A DNA stretch of 64,000 nucleotides. Source: Micropterix aruncella (lineage: Eukaryota > Arthropoda > Insecta > Lepidoptera > Micropterigidae). The stretch's first letter is position 1; the number at the start of each line of letters is the position of its first letter. Location: NCBI GenBank assembly GCA_944548615.1, contig OX155955.1, positions 15,812,818 through 15,876,817 on the forward strand, in the 5' to 3' direction. Under the pieces are notes generated by a model. That model did not search any database. It saw nothing but the letters and a program-made list of their open reading frames with translations, and was not told the origin of the DNA. Below, one piece after another: positions 1-10,260 of this stretch. The translations under genes and the position numbers were made by a program.

Positions 1-226
1 TCATTGAGGTGCCTAAAAATAGCTCTCGGTCTGTAGATGTGTCATCAAACGAGAAAAAAATCATCAAATAGAAAAAGAAAAAATAAATAAACGTGTTTTG
101 CCTGTAACCGTCAAATTGAGAGAACGGTTAGGCGTAAAAATTTGGTTGATATCCATAAAAAAAGCTCAAAAAAGTCATCAAAAGAGAAAAATAAAAAATG
201 ATAGTGCCATCTGTTAGATTACCGCA

Positions 227-533
227 CGGGGGGGGTGTGAGTTAAGGGGGAGGGGGGGAGTACGTTGAGGGGGTTGAAGGGAAGAAGGTGGAGAGAGAGG
301 GAGGGCTGGGGGAGCTGGAAAGGGGGTAGGAAGAGGGGGAGTTGGGGGAAAGGGGGAGAGAGTGAGAGAGGGGGGGTTGAGGGGAAGGTTGGGAGGAGGA
401 GGTGTCGATGGTGAGGGGGGTTGGGGGATAGGGGTTTAGGGGGTTTGGCGGGCGAGGGGGTGGAGGGGGCGGCGAAGGGGATTGAACGGGTGGGGGTTAA
501 GGGGTTTGGCGCGCGAGGGGGACTGTCTGCTTG
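227..533. repeat. G-rich strand-asymmetric tract, copy 1
   Basis: About 300 bases in which the + strand is almost entirely G with interspersed A and T, with many runs of 4-8 G and very few C. It ends in a short non-repetitive motif, CTTGCCGGTAAAGT, that recurs as CTTGCCGGAAAAGT after the similar tract at 62655-62803. A third tract is at 38233-38505. The open frame on the minus strand here is only the Pro/Ser/Leu reading of the G runs. Intramolecular G-quadruplex formation on the + strand is plausible (inference). It is best read as a low-complexity part of a repeat family rather than a gene. Confidence 0.75.
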
Positions 534-680
534 CCGGTAAAGTACAACCAATTTTTTTAACTCAATATGGTTAAAAACAAATTTCAAAGATTTCAATCGT
601 TTCAATTTGATGTACACAAATGTTTCCGTTTATTTTTGAAACCACAAAAATACCACCAAAATACCACAAAAATAAATGAA

Positions 681-2709
681 CAAGTAAATATACTAAAAAG
701 AATAAAAAACACGACTGCTGTTACAGAAAGTTAACTATTGTACATATAATTATTTTTATTACGGTTTTTTTAATGAAATATTTGAGATTTATGTATTTAT
801 CCATATATAATATATAAATGTATATTTCCGGAATGTACTCAATCATACTTTTAATTGACACTCAACACGATATATTTATGTTAAATTATTGACATTTGGA
901 CATTTAGACACGTATTTTTTGAAATTTGGGCAGTTTACGTACCCTATGACACTAGGGATGACATAACGATTCTATCAATATCCCACACTTCTAAATCGGT
1001 TCAAGCGTTTAGAAGTTATGATGGAATCCTAAATCAGGGTTTGATCATTAATACATGTAGGTATCGGATTTTTTCCGAATACAATTGCGTAGTTTTCTAA
1101 TTTTCCAAACTGTTGGATTGGAATATTTTTTTTTGTGTAGTGTAATAATAAAACACTGTATAATTTATTTTGCTAAATTAATATTTTAAATATTTCTCTT
1201 CGTTACTATTCCTACCGGATCTATTCCTGACGGCCGAGAAGAGGAAGAACAAAGAATACTAAACTGTCAAATTATCAATGTCAACACGCACCGCGTAACA
1301 CGGCGATTTATATTAAAGACGCTGCTTTCTCCTTATATGAGAGCAAGACAGTCGGGAGGACAAAACGATTCTAACAATACGAATACACACTTCTAAATCG
1401 GTTCAACCGTTTACAAGTTATTGTGGAATAAAGAAACGGAAACCATACATAGATGAATCCTGAACACATCACACTCCTTTTTTGGGCAGTCGTGTAAAAA
1501 GAGGAAGAACTGTCAGTCGAAGCCCGACGAGCGTGTCAACGACCATTAGGGCCGGGCCACACGATGCGGTGCGGCTCCGGCGCGGCGCCTGAGCGGTGCC
1601 GCTGCGGCGTCCTACATACAAATATCCATGGTATGTATGTCATACGGTGCGTTCCGGCGCCGCACCGCACGCAAACCGGTAATATGCGCCGGAGCGGCAC
1701 CGCTCAGTTGTTAAGTGCAGTCGAAGGAGGGCACATCCTTGCCTGTTTCATTTGTTTTCACGTATTTTTGTTGATTTTTAATCGAAGTGTTTAAAATGAG
1801 TACCTACCAACGAAGAATATATTGGCATTGACTACCGCATTTCACTAGTTCTACATACGTAGGTACAGTTAACTACAACACTATTCGCCCGCTGCGGCGT
1901 CGTAGTAACGTTGCGGCGTCGCACCGTGCGCTGTACGCGTGTACGCCCATACGGCGAAATTTTTGTGTGGACTCTCTCTGACGACCAACGTCGACATAGG
2001 TAGTTGAAGAAATTCATTGTTGTAGATATACATACGTCCAACTCCCTCATACAAAGGCAATGTTATCACTAACTTAGGCACCGTCATGATTTCGGCCGAA
2101 CTTTGAAAATGACAGTATTTTCAGGATTATTTGGGTACCAGTCTAAGAAATTTAATAAGTATGTTTTAATTATTTCCATTCAAATAATGGCAATCAAAAC
2201 ATTACTAGAATCTGTTTTGCCTTAATGTTTTATGAAACTATAAAAACCCTGATTTGCAAAATCTCAGGACTTTTTTTTACAAATCAGGCTTTTGACACGA
2301 CTACCCAACAAACAAGTGTGTTATGTTTTCAGGGTTCATCTATGTATGTTTTCCGTTTCTTTATTCAACATAACTTCTAAACACTCGAAATGATTTAGAA
2401 TAATGTGGTATTGTTACAATCATTGTCATCCCGAGTGTCATAGGATTGATATCATATTCAAATATTAAAAAATAGTTGTCTAAATGTTTAAATCTCTGTC
2501 AATATATTAACATAGATATCGTGTAGGTATATTGCAAAATGAAAGGTCTGATTGAGTACATTCCGAAAATACATCTGTAGGTATCTATGTGGGTGCATAA
2601 ACCACAAATATTTCATTTAAAAAACCGTTATAAAAATGATTATAAATCCAGTAGTTATTTTTTTGTAATGACAGTCGTGTTTTTTTATTACTTTCAATAT
2701 ATTTACTTG
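681..2709. mobile_element. Long inverted-repeat (foldback-like) element
   Basis: Bases 681-1021 are matched, imperfectly but continuously, by the reverse complement of about 2363-2709: for example CAAGTAAATAT at 681 against ATATTTACTTG ending at 2709, and the ACATTTGGACA/ACACTAGGGATGACA stretch near 890-960 against 2440-2480. A third, direct piece of the same arm lies at 1350-1500, and another truncated copy sits at 19741-19981 inside the large gene. Long terminal inverted repeats and dispersed copies point to a non-autonomous DNA transposon. No transposase frame is visible between the arms. Superfamily and target duplication are not resolved. Confidence 0.7.
1549..1707. repeat. GC-rich internal foldback
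   Basis: Inside the inverted-repeat element, about 20 bases at 1589-1609 (core GAGCGGTGCCGCT) are the reverse complement of 1687-1707, and the block is far more GC-rich than its surroundings. It looks like a small MITE nested in the larger element. The open frames across it are not convincing proteins. Confidence 0.45.
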
Positions 2710-2833
2710 TCGACAGGTCTTTTCAGTTTTATATCTGGTAACCCTGACTGGATTTGACTACTGGCATAAATCACCTACACCTGGGTGGGTGCATTGCTGC
2801 ATTATATAAAGAAGAAGAAGAAGATCAACATCC

Positions 2834-2883
2834 ACCGTGACCATAGATGTATTACGGTAGTATAATACATCTATGACCGTGAC
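2834..2883. repeat. 34-bp palindrome flanked by 8-bp direct repeat
   Basis: Arms CATAGATGTATTA (2842-2854) and TAATACATCTATG (2863-2875) are perfect reverse complements around an 8-base spacer. The whole is bracketed by ACCGTGAC at 2834-2841 and again at 2876-2883. A short palindrome with an exact flanking duplication is what a tiny transposon insertion or solo end would leave. The last three bases of the right arm contribute an ATG (2873) in frame with the zinc-finger gene. Confidence 0.75.
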
Positions 2884-2890
2884 AGTGAAA

Positions 2891-3601
2891 ATGGAAGAAA
2901 TATCTGCTGTGGAACCTGAACTGATAGATTCTGCGGAATCGGATCCGCTGAGCGATTTAGTGGCCGACCAGATAGGAAACGCTGTCAGAATTGAGGCAGC
3001 ATCTTCTGATGATGTACCGTTTGCATTCAACGATAGCGTTGACATCGGAGCCTCAATCGTAAAGTCGTACGCTTGCCCGGAATGCGACAGGGAATTCACC
3101 CAAGAAGGCAATTTGAAAACCCATCTCGCCATTCACAGCAACTTGAAGGAGTTTTCGTGCGGTGCTTGCGATCGCACGTTCACACACCAAGGCGATTTTG
3201 AGAGGCATTTGGAAGCCGCTCACGGAGACGCGACGAAGAAGTGCGTATGTCCGGAATGTGACCGTGTCTTCTCGCGCCAGGGAAGTCTAACACGACACGT
3301 CAATTCGGTTCACCGAAAAATAAGGAAATTCGTGTGTCTGGAGTGCAATCACGCGTTCACGCAGCCCAGCAGTCTCAGGACGCACTTGGACTCCGTGCAC
3401 AGGAAACTGAAGAAATTCACGTGCGATCAGTGTGAACGAGCGTTTACACAACACGGACACTTAAAAATGCATATGGACATTGTGCACAACAAAATGAAGA
3501 AATTTATATGCGGGGAGTGCAACCGTGCGTTCTCTTATCGAAAATTTTTAGTGAAGCATTTGAGAAAACCGCATCCTTGCATACAAATTGTTATGATGTG
3601 A
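2891..3601 (+). CDS. C2H2 zinc-finger protein, six fingers
   Basis: Likely a nuclear DNA-binding protein of 236 residues from the ATG at 2891 (context GAAAATGG). An in-frame ATG six codons upstream at 2873 lies in an inserted palindrome and is less trusted. An acidic N-terminal part (about residues 1-58) is followed by six back-to-back C2H2 fingers at about residues 60-82, 89-111, 118-141, 147-170, 176-199 and 205-228, each with the C-x2-C ... H-x3/4-H pattern and a conserved Phe/Leu core. Linkers are not the canonical TGEKP but basic strings such as RKIRKF, RKLKKF and NKMKKF, shared among fingers 3-6, which suggests recent internal duplication. There is no ZAD, BTB or KRAB domain. It is intronless as seen; an upstream exon cannot be excluded. 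Target genes are unknown. Confidence 0.82.
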   Translation: MEEISAVEPELIDSAESDPLSDLVADQIGNAVRIEAASSDDVPFAFNDSVDIGASIVKSYACPECDREFTQEGNLKTHLAIHSNLKEFSCGACDRTFTHQGDFERHLEAAHGDATKKCVCPECDRVFSRQGSLTRHVNSVHRKIRKFVCLECNHAFTQPSSLRTHLDSVHRKLKKFTCDQCERAFTQHGHLKMHMDIVHNKMKKFICGECNRAFSYRKFLVKHLRKPHPCIQIVMM

Positions 3602-3978
3602 ATGAAGCCTATGGTCGGGTTTATGGATGTGGGTATTTTACTGTGTGGTGAGCGGTAGTTTGTTCTCTATAGATACTAATTTAATTTAAATTAAATGTTA
3701 TTTTCTAGAAAACTTAGTGCGTTTTATACTTAATATTTAAACATATTAGGCAAAGCTAAGGCCAACTAAAAGTTTTCACAATTAAACTAGACATATTGTT
3801 ACAGCGCAAAATACAAAATATACAAAAAGTAAATTACAATTTTTATGTAATAGGGTAAATTTTGAGGAAAGAGATATGAAAGACACATTATGAAATTAAT
3901 AGATATATGTATTTAACTCATTACCTACTCCACATGAAACAAATTGCTTAAATATACATAATACCTATTGATAAAATA
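3602..3978. other. AT-rich 3' flank of zinc-finger gene
   Basis: No gene seen. AT-rich flank that must hold the zinc-finger 3'UTR; no unambiguous polyadenylation site could be chosen. Confidence 0.4.
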
Positions 3979-4292
3979 CTGGGCCCGAGTGCGTTTCTTT
4001 GTGAACTAAAACTGACATTAGTTCAAGCGAACGAGATAAAGCAATATGTTAAAGCGGAATATGAAACGAATGATCGGCGATAAAAACTACCTGTCGAACT
4101 TACTATACTCGTCCGAATAAATTTGAACACATTTCGTGCGGCGCTAGATTCAGATGCTTTATCTTTTGTGGGTAGTTTTAATGCGAAAAAATGACAACCG
4201 TTCATTTCACATTCCGCTCTAGCGTATTGCCCTGTCTCGTACACACATATTAATTTCCGATTTTAGTTCACGAAGAAACGCAATCGAGGTTA
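3979..4292. mobile_element. MITE family A, copy 1
   Basis: About 310 bp with terminal inverted repeats: left end GGGCCCGAGTGCGTTTCTTT then GTGAACTAAAA, right end TTTTAGTTCACGAAGAAACG then CAATCGAGG. A second copy in opposite internal orientation is at 44310-44612. The interior shares a region reading TTCGTGCGG and CGGACGAGTAT-like segments with copy 2. No coding capacity. TACT...AGTA ends hint at a TA target (Tc1/mariner-like), not proven. Confidence 0.75.
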
Positions 4293-4488
4293 GTTTCATA
4301 TGATAAATAATAAGTAAGATAATAATAAAACATTAAAAGTATGGGTATTATAATATAATATAATAAATAGGTATAATATACATAATATATTTATAATGTA
4401 TAAACATAATAATCCTTACAATATTTAACAGCATAATAGTCATTACAATATTTTACAGATGATGAAATGAAATACTTATAAGCCCGAA

Positions 4489-4731
4489 GGCTGTAAATCG
4501 TGTTTTAGTCTCTTCGAAGCAAGTAGGTGCCTGACCCGGTTTTGGCCACTTTACGAACATTTTCAAGTTCTAATAAGGACTACTGAACCTACCGGGCTAA
4601 TAGCAGACCATTGACTCAACCACAAAGTGGGTAGTTACAAAATATCTTATAGATCCAGGTGACATTAAGGGCTGGAAACAAGCTCCCCACTCCGTTTACT
4701 TATACTACAACTACTACTACTACAGTATCTA
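4489..4731 (+). mobile_element. LINE 3' end fragment with (CTA)n tail
   Basis: Sequence from about 4600 (CCACAAAGTGG, ATAGATCCAGGTGACAT, CCCCACTCCGTTTAC) matches the reverse complement of 29515-29600, the 3' end of the RNase H LINE in intron 8 of the large gene. It ends in a CTA/ACT-rich simple tail at 4707-4725. This is a 5'-truncated retrotransposed copy lacking coding sequence. Confidence 0.75.
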
Positions 4732-5780
4732 CCAATACAAATATAATATTAAACATTTATAATTCGTTATTAGTGCTGTTAAAGTGATACTACGAAATAA
4801 TGTTTTCCGGGTTTGCCTTTTCGTCCCCTTAATAAATGTAAATAAAATGCCTGTCGTTATAATGATGTATTTAGTAATTTGCCAATATGACTGCTGCAGC
4901 ACTCAAATGAAAATTTTAATAAGGAACGACATAAAGTGATAAATCGCGTAGATTGAGGCAGGACAAAGGGAGATTTGAAGTAATTGCATAAAACAAAAGA
5001 CGCCTCCATCTCGCCTCCTACGCTTCTTCGTTTATTTTCCTGTCGTCAAATAAATCTTTGTATTATTTTGAACGGCTGCCAGCTCAGTCGACTTAGGACA
5101 GACGCACTTAGGATACGCATATTTATACATATTATAATAACTAAGTAATATCTAAATATAAAGGGGTTCATATTCAAGCAGCTATCTAGTTATTTAAATA
5201 GCGATTAAGCTTAACCACGATTAACCACTTAGAGCAACCAAGGGCACGTTTCGTTCTGGAGAACGCCGCGCCCCGCACGCAATTCAAATAGAGATGGAGC
5301 AGGATAGTACCTACCTACGTTACACGAGAAGTACTACTGATTTGAAAGTTACGTGCGCACGTAACTTTGTCATGGCATGATTGTCAAGATGTAACAATAT
5401 TTTTTCACAATCTACTTAAAGATGGCATCGAATGATTCTGAAAGTACTATAATTTAATTTTACAAATACTCCTGTGGTTATATATAAATTTATTTATTTG
5501 TCCATATTTCAAAATACAAGTTACATTTTTTAAAATCCTTGGACGAAAAAGTGTACATATTCTAAACCTAGCTGAGAATGGAGGTTCATCTCATTGACAT
5601 AATGGATTACCACCTCACTAGAAATTAACCTGTGTTGTAGTGGTACTAATATCGTTAGATAATTTCTGTCGAGATAACAATCCTCATCTGCTACGAGTAC
5701 CTATAAGATAAAAATTTAAAATTATAAACAACATTTATTTATGAAATCGAAGACTAACGCGATTGTTTGACTATAAATAG
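4732..5780. other. No gene; AT-rich spacer
   Basis: I find no convincing coding exon or named repeat here apart from the 24-bp palindrome at 5345-5368. A GC-richer stretch around 5220-5300 has no recognisable content. Confidence 0.4.
5345..5368. repeat. 24-bp perfect palindrome
   Basis: AAAGTTACGTGC is followed directly by its exact reverse complement. It could be a dimeric protein binding site or a chance or transposon-derived palindrome; no further support. Confidence 0.6.
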
Positions 5781-5882
5781 ATAAAAACGAATTTACCGAG
5801 TAAATATGCTCTAGTCAACGGCGGTTGCAACATCGCCGAAACGTCGGGTGTTACAATCTTCACGTGGTAAATTCGTTTTTAT
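5781..5882. mobile_element. Foldback MITE family B, copy 1 (internally deleted)
   Basis: Left terminus ATAAAAACGAATTTACC and right terminus GGTAAATTCGTTTTTAT are exact inverted repeats. The right half contains CGGCGGTTGCAACATCGCCG and AACGTCGGGTGTTACA, shared with copies at 62985-63066 and 63493-63651. The left half is mostly deleted here. Confidence 0.8.
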
Positions 5883-5940
5883 CTTATTTATACTATACTA
5901 TTTATTTATTCCGTTCTATTTATTTTACATCTTCATCATC

Positions 5941-6020
5941 GACTCAAGGGGACCTCCCCCTTGAGTCGAGGGCCCTCTAGCCGACCTGCCGACTAGCCGA
6001 CTAGCCGACCTGGCCAGTTC
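5941..6020. repeat. Hairpin plus GCCGACTA tandem
   Basis: GACTCAAGGGG and CCCCCTTGAGTC form a near-perfect hairpin (5941-5967), followed by several GCCGACTA/GCCGACCT 8-mers up to about 6010. Short and unclassified. Confidence 0.55.
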
Positions 6021-6819
6021 GGGCCTGGGTGAAAGAAGTCTTTAGGTAAGAAGGTGCTATGGGACAATTCAGACTTTGTAAAGGCGTGGACATGCAGCAT
6101 TTTGAACTCACGAGTTCGAATCCAGTGAAGTTCGTATCGGTGATCTCGACGTGATCAAATTTAAGCAAGTCGAATATCTATCGTATGCGGATATTTTGCA
6201 GTCGTTCGAATTTATTCAAAATATTCTAGTTCATGTATATAGTACTGATATAAGCCTAGTCCAGAATTGGGAGTATCAGTGTCCTTACTATAGTTTGTTT
6301 AATTGTTGCTGGAAGGAATCTTTGTAACCTTCAAAGGCTATGAAAGCTATTGAAAATACGACGACTAATATAGTTAATTATATTTAGTATTGTGTGCCTG
6401 CCATAAAATAAATTCGTTTCGCCTGCCTGAAGACCTTAAAACAACTCAATATATTTTTTTTAGCGATTAAGAATTTTAAATGTGACAGAAATCGCTCCAT
6501 TGGAAAACTGGAAACGAAACGAAAGATTTGAACAGGCATCTACCAAGTCGCGAAAAACCTAAATATTTTATTTTTTTGGGACCCCCCCCCCCCACCGCTC
6601 CCCCTCGGAACAGAAAATGTGTGCTTATTTGTCTGCGTTCGCAACGAATTTCGTACGTGTCCGTACCCTGGTGCAAATACCGATACGGCGGATAACTATG
6701 TTGTCGGATGTAGATTCAGCGGGTGCGGTTTATTCGGCGGGCGCAAGATAGGTGGGTTTGTAAACTGTGCCTGCACATTTGATTGGTGCATCTCGTGCGC
6801 TTTTAGTTACTACACTTAA
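6021..6819. other. No gene; contains a C12 run
   Basis: No convincing gene. A 12-base C run at 6582-6593 lies in a C-rich patch. The open + frame at 6619-6819 shows no recognised domain but lies directly upstream of the zinc-finger remnant at 6820 and may be decayed transposon sequence. Confidence 0.4.
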
Positions 6820-7023
6820 AATGATTTATCTTCCTCACAAGCTTACACTGAATCCGGGGATAATGATAAATACTTTCCTTGCATTTATTGCAATGATCTC
6901 TACTCCAGGTCCAAGCCAAAAGAGGTCAGGTTTAAGTGCTTGAGCTGTAAAAGATGGGCTCATGCATCATGTGCAGATGTTCCGAAAAAGACGAAGCGAT
7001 TTACGTGTGAACTCTGCATGTAA
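6820..7023 (+). pseudogene. PHD-like C-terminal zinc finger, probable pogo/Tigger transposase remnant
   Basis: A 67-codon open frame between stops ends in TAA at 7021. It encodes a Cys/His cross-brace: PCIYC, then KCLSCKRWAHASCA, then FTCELCM as the last residues. This C-x2-C ... C-x2-C-x-x-W-x-H-x2-C ... C-x2-C pattern at the extreme C terminus is typical of insect pogo/jerky-type DDE transposases (family knowledge). The rest of the transposase is absent upstream, where stops interrupt, so I call it a remnant. It could alternatively be the last exon of an unrelated PHD protein. Confidence 0.5.
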
Positions 7024-7445
7024 TCGACTTATTTTCGTTACAAATTCGGTATGCCATGTCCTACCATCGTGTGTCATTTTACCTGCCTAAGGCGGACAAA
7101 ACGGTTTTTGTTCAAGTTTTTAGAAATGTTTAGTAATTCCGTTGTTTTAGCATTGACTTGATTGATCTTTATAATTCTAACTCGGGAATGAACCAAAGAA
7201 TACATAGGTACTTCAAGTGTTTAATATTATTAACAAATAATGATTTGATGACTGATTTTATAACTAGTACCATTGCTTTTAATGCTAGTACCTATGCCAT
7301 TTTGTCGGCTCTCCCCTATCTTTCGAGAACTTGGCCGAGACACTCGGTCTGCCACTATCGGCCGAGCAACACACTGGACAACTAGTTTTCACATCTTCTA
7401 TTTTTTAATGAATGACAAAATTAGTTTTTTAACTAAGGCGTATAG
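7024..7445. other. No gene seen
   Basis: Follows the zinc-finger remnant and may be its 3' part. Nothing else recognised. Confidence 0.35.
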
Positions 7446-7692
7446 AGGTAGGGCAGCGCCACACTTGTCCCACATACTCAATGCACGCAACGCATTATGA
7501 CATCTATTCCCTTTTTTGGGTGCAAGCATACACACGTACGGTGCCGGCACGCTGGTCCTACGTACGCAACGCATTATAACATCTAGCCCTTGAAATAGCA
7601 AGAAATCAGATACACTTATCCCACGCAACGTTGCGGAGTATCATAATACTTTGCGTACGTTGCGTACATGGGACAAGTGTGGCGGCACTCGG
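7446..7692. mobile_element. MITE family C (CACACTTGTCCCA), copy 1
   Basis: Left end GGGCAGCGCCACACTTGTCC is mirrored by GGGACAAGTGTGGCGGCACT at 7669-7688. The interior repeats CGCAACGCATTA(T/A)(G/A)ACATCT. A related left end is at 52183-52250. Non-coding. Confidence 0.7.
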
Positions 7693-7706
7693 AGGCAGCG
7701 CTAGGG

Positions 7707-7897
7707 GTCGGGCAAACTGGGTCCGACGTACGCAGCGTACGCACGCATTATGACATCTGGCCCTTGTATTTGATTGAAATCAGACACACTTATCCTATGC
7801 ATCGTTGCGTGGAATAAGTGTGTGCTTCCATCTAAATTCAAGGGCCAGATGTCATCATGCGTTGCGTACGTTGCGTACGTAGACCCAGCGTGTCGGA
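7707..7897. mobile_element. MITE family C-related hairpin element
   Basis: GGGTCGGGCAAACTGGGTCC ... ATGACATCTGGCCCTTG is matched in reverse by CAAGGGCCAGATGTCAT ... GACCCAGCGTGTCGGACCC, giving a nearly complete stem with a loop around 7790-7815. It sits directly beside the previous element. Confidence 0.75.
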
Positions 7898-8456
7898 CCC
7901 CGTGCCAGTCATCTCGCTTTACTGCGGCAATCTCATCCAACCGCAATGGTTTCTTGTATTTATTTGATCAGAGGTTTCTTGGACTACTCGATGCTCACTC
8001 GCGCGGTGCGTCGCCCACTTCACATATTTCGTGAACTAAGTGGCCGCTGCGCGCTCTAGCGGGAGAAAATATAGCAGTGAAGATCTCCATACAATTCTGT
8101 GCCTCCTGTGCAAATGATTTAACTAGACTTATATCATAATTGCGTTTTTAATGAATCCATATGTAAAAAAATGCGATTTTTTTGGTCTAACTCACGTGTT
8201 GATATCTCTCTTACTAATGGAGATAGGTTGATACAACTAGCGTATTTTTTGGACTTTCATTCGAATGTTTCGTGTCTAGTGATTTATCATGAGTTGTAAT
8301 ATGAAAAAAAAAACGATTTAGGTAACTAAATTTATTGGTGTAAAAAGATTTAATCAATGTTGTATCAAAATAGCGTTTTCATCCCATCTATTCGAAAAGG
8401 ACGACCTGGTTCGCCGTTAAGTGCGCCCAAAAGTAGTGTTTTCTATAAGAAACTTT
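7898..8456. other. No gene seen
   Basis: No gene. The motif TCTGTGCCTCCTGTGCAAA (8097-8115) recurs in reverse near 12118-12140, so part of this is probably a dispersed repeat. Confidence 0.35.
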
Positions 8457-8546
8457 ATAAGTGCGCCGCAATTATCTTTGCGGCTTACTTTTTGAATAAG
8501 TGCGCCGCAATTTATCTTTGCGGCGCTCTTTTTGAATTTGGAACAT
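8457..8546. repeat. Two-unit ~41-bp tandem repeat
   Basis: The unit AAGTGCGCCGCAATTATCTT, then TGCGGC and TTTTTGAAT, occurs twice in direct order with minor differences. Confidence 0.65.
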
Positions 8547-8744
8547 CTTAGTCTTCAGCGCCGAAGAAATCGAACGCAAATATTGTTTGAATAAAGACTG
8601 GCTGGTATGACGGCCCCTAGTCGCGCCGCCGGCTGAATAAGAAAACAGATGAAATTAAAAACGCGCGAACGTCAACTGTTTTTGTCGCCCGCGTTTTCGA
8701 CAATTTTCACGGATTGTAAGAAATTCATCGTTTTGTTTTGAAAA

Positions 8745-8834
8745 ATGAGTTCTTCAAGTGACAGTGGAAGTATAGATTTAACTCCTGAAAGCATTAGAAC
8801 TGAGCATACTCATACTCTATGTTTTATTAAATAA
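8745..8834 (+). other. Short open frame, possible first-exon remnant
   Basis: ATG in good context (AAAAATGAG) followed by 28 more codons, Ser/Asp/Thr-rich at first, then stop. It may be the truncated first exon of a transposon or host gene joined to unrelated sequence at about 8815. No homology recognised. Confidence 0.2.
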
Positions 8835-8886
8835 TAATTACTATGTTTTATTAAATAATAGTCCTATATAAACAATCGTAGTCAAG

Positions 8887-10051
8887 CCGTCGCCCTTAAA
8901 GGTTACCGCTCTTCGTTTCGCTGTTCCGTCAGGAATTCCTCAGGGATCCCACCTTGGCCCTTTTCTATTTACTTTATATTTAAATGATATTGGACTGTGT
9001 TTTAATAAGTAGCATCACTTGCTTTATGCAGATGATACAAAAATATTCAAAATTGTTAAAGGTCTTGGTGATTGTGAAGATTTGCAACAGGATTTATTAA
9101 GCTTTGAGAACTATTGTAATGATAATCAACTAATTTTAAATACGGATAAATGTAACGTCATAATATTCACCCGAAAGCATCATCCAATTATTTATGATTA
9201 CAAAATATCCAGTAATAATTTAACCCGAGTTACCAACATTGGTGATCTAGGCATTACCCTGGATTCCAAACTGCACTTTAACCTTCACATTGATAAGATC
9301 GTAGCTAAGGCTTTTAAACAACTCGGACTGATTCTGCGCATAAGTAAGCCTTTTACCAGAGGCAAAACCATTAGAATACTCTACAATGCATTTGTTCGTA
9401 GTGTCCTAGAATTCGGAAGTGTAGTTTGGAGTCCCCAGTATGCTGTTCACGTAGATAGGATTGAGAGGGTACAAAAGAAATGTTTAAAATAATTGGGCTT
9501 TCGGACAGGTAGCCTCTGCACCGACTACGCAGAGAGAGTAACAACACACAAAATGCATTTTCTGTATTCAAGACGAAAATTCTTAGACAGCATTTTCTTA
9601 TATAAAATTATTCATAACCACATCAACTCTGCACCTCTTTTGGAAAAAAATCTTTTTAAAATCCCGCGGTCTTCCTCCTCACGTTCAAAAGATACTTTCT
9701 ATATTCCCTCTTTTCATTCAAACTACGCAGAAAATACCTTCTTTAGACGCTCTTGCATGTGTTATAATGAAGTTCTGAACGACATAGATATATTCTCAGT
9801 GTCATTAATTACTTTTTAGGAAACAATTGAGTGATTTGTTGTTGCATTAGTTTTAGTTTACAGCTAATAATTTAGGTACTCGTACTAAATGAATATAGTT
9901 CGATCCGACTAGACATTTACATTGTTGTGGCTACATTTACAAGTTTTGTTAAAATTAATGGTAATGTAGGTCTATTTGATTAAGTGTATTTGTAAAAACA
10001 TTTGTTTATGACTGTTTTTTACCAAAATAAAAATAATAATAATAATAATAT
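8887..10051 (+). mobile_element. Jockey/CR1-like LINE, 5'-truncated reverse transcriptase
   Basis: One frame from 8890 to 9819 carries reverse transcriptase landmarks: VPSGIPQGSHLGP (finger/palm motif), LLYADDTKIF (catalytic YADD), the NTDKCNV and GDLGITLDSKLHF thumb region, and the C-terminal VLEFGSVVWSPQY and RIERVQKKCLK motifs. Premature stops at 9009-9011 (TAG) and 9490-9492 (TAA) and loss of the 5' half (endonuclease and N-terminal reverse transcriptase) make it inactive. The element ends with an (AAT)n simple tail at about 10028-10050, as expected for a retrotransposed LINE. Confidence 0.88.
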
Positions 10052-10067
10052 TAGAATAAAATATGGG

Positions 10068-10260
10068 CGCCTTTTATTTTCTCATAGAGGGTGATGAAAA
10101 GTAGAGTGTATAACTCGGGCGCAAAATATTTTTGGCTCGGCGCTTTTTTGAATCCCTCGCTACGTTCAAAATTCTACTAAAAAATCCCTCGCTACGCTCG
10201 GGATTCTACCCTAGAATCCCTCACTTCGCTCTGGATTCAAAAAAGCGCCCTCGCCGTAAA
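10068..10260. repeat. CCCTCGCTACGC hairpin repeat
   Basis: GGCGCTTTTTTGAATCCCTC (10139) pairs with GGATTCAAAAAAGCGCC near 10232-10248. Between them the motif ATCCCTCGCTACGYTC is repeated three times. Non-coding dispersed repeat. Confidence 0.65.

Noticed and set aside
219..617. 132-codon minus-strand open frame (Pro/Ser/Leu-rich)
   Set aside because: It is the complement of the G-rich tract; composition is entirely explained by low complexity.
6060..6135. tRNA-like B box (AGTTCGAATCC at 6113-6123)
   Set aside because: No A box at the right distance, no acceptor or anticodon stem pairing; at most a degraded tRNA-derived SINE, not supported further.
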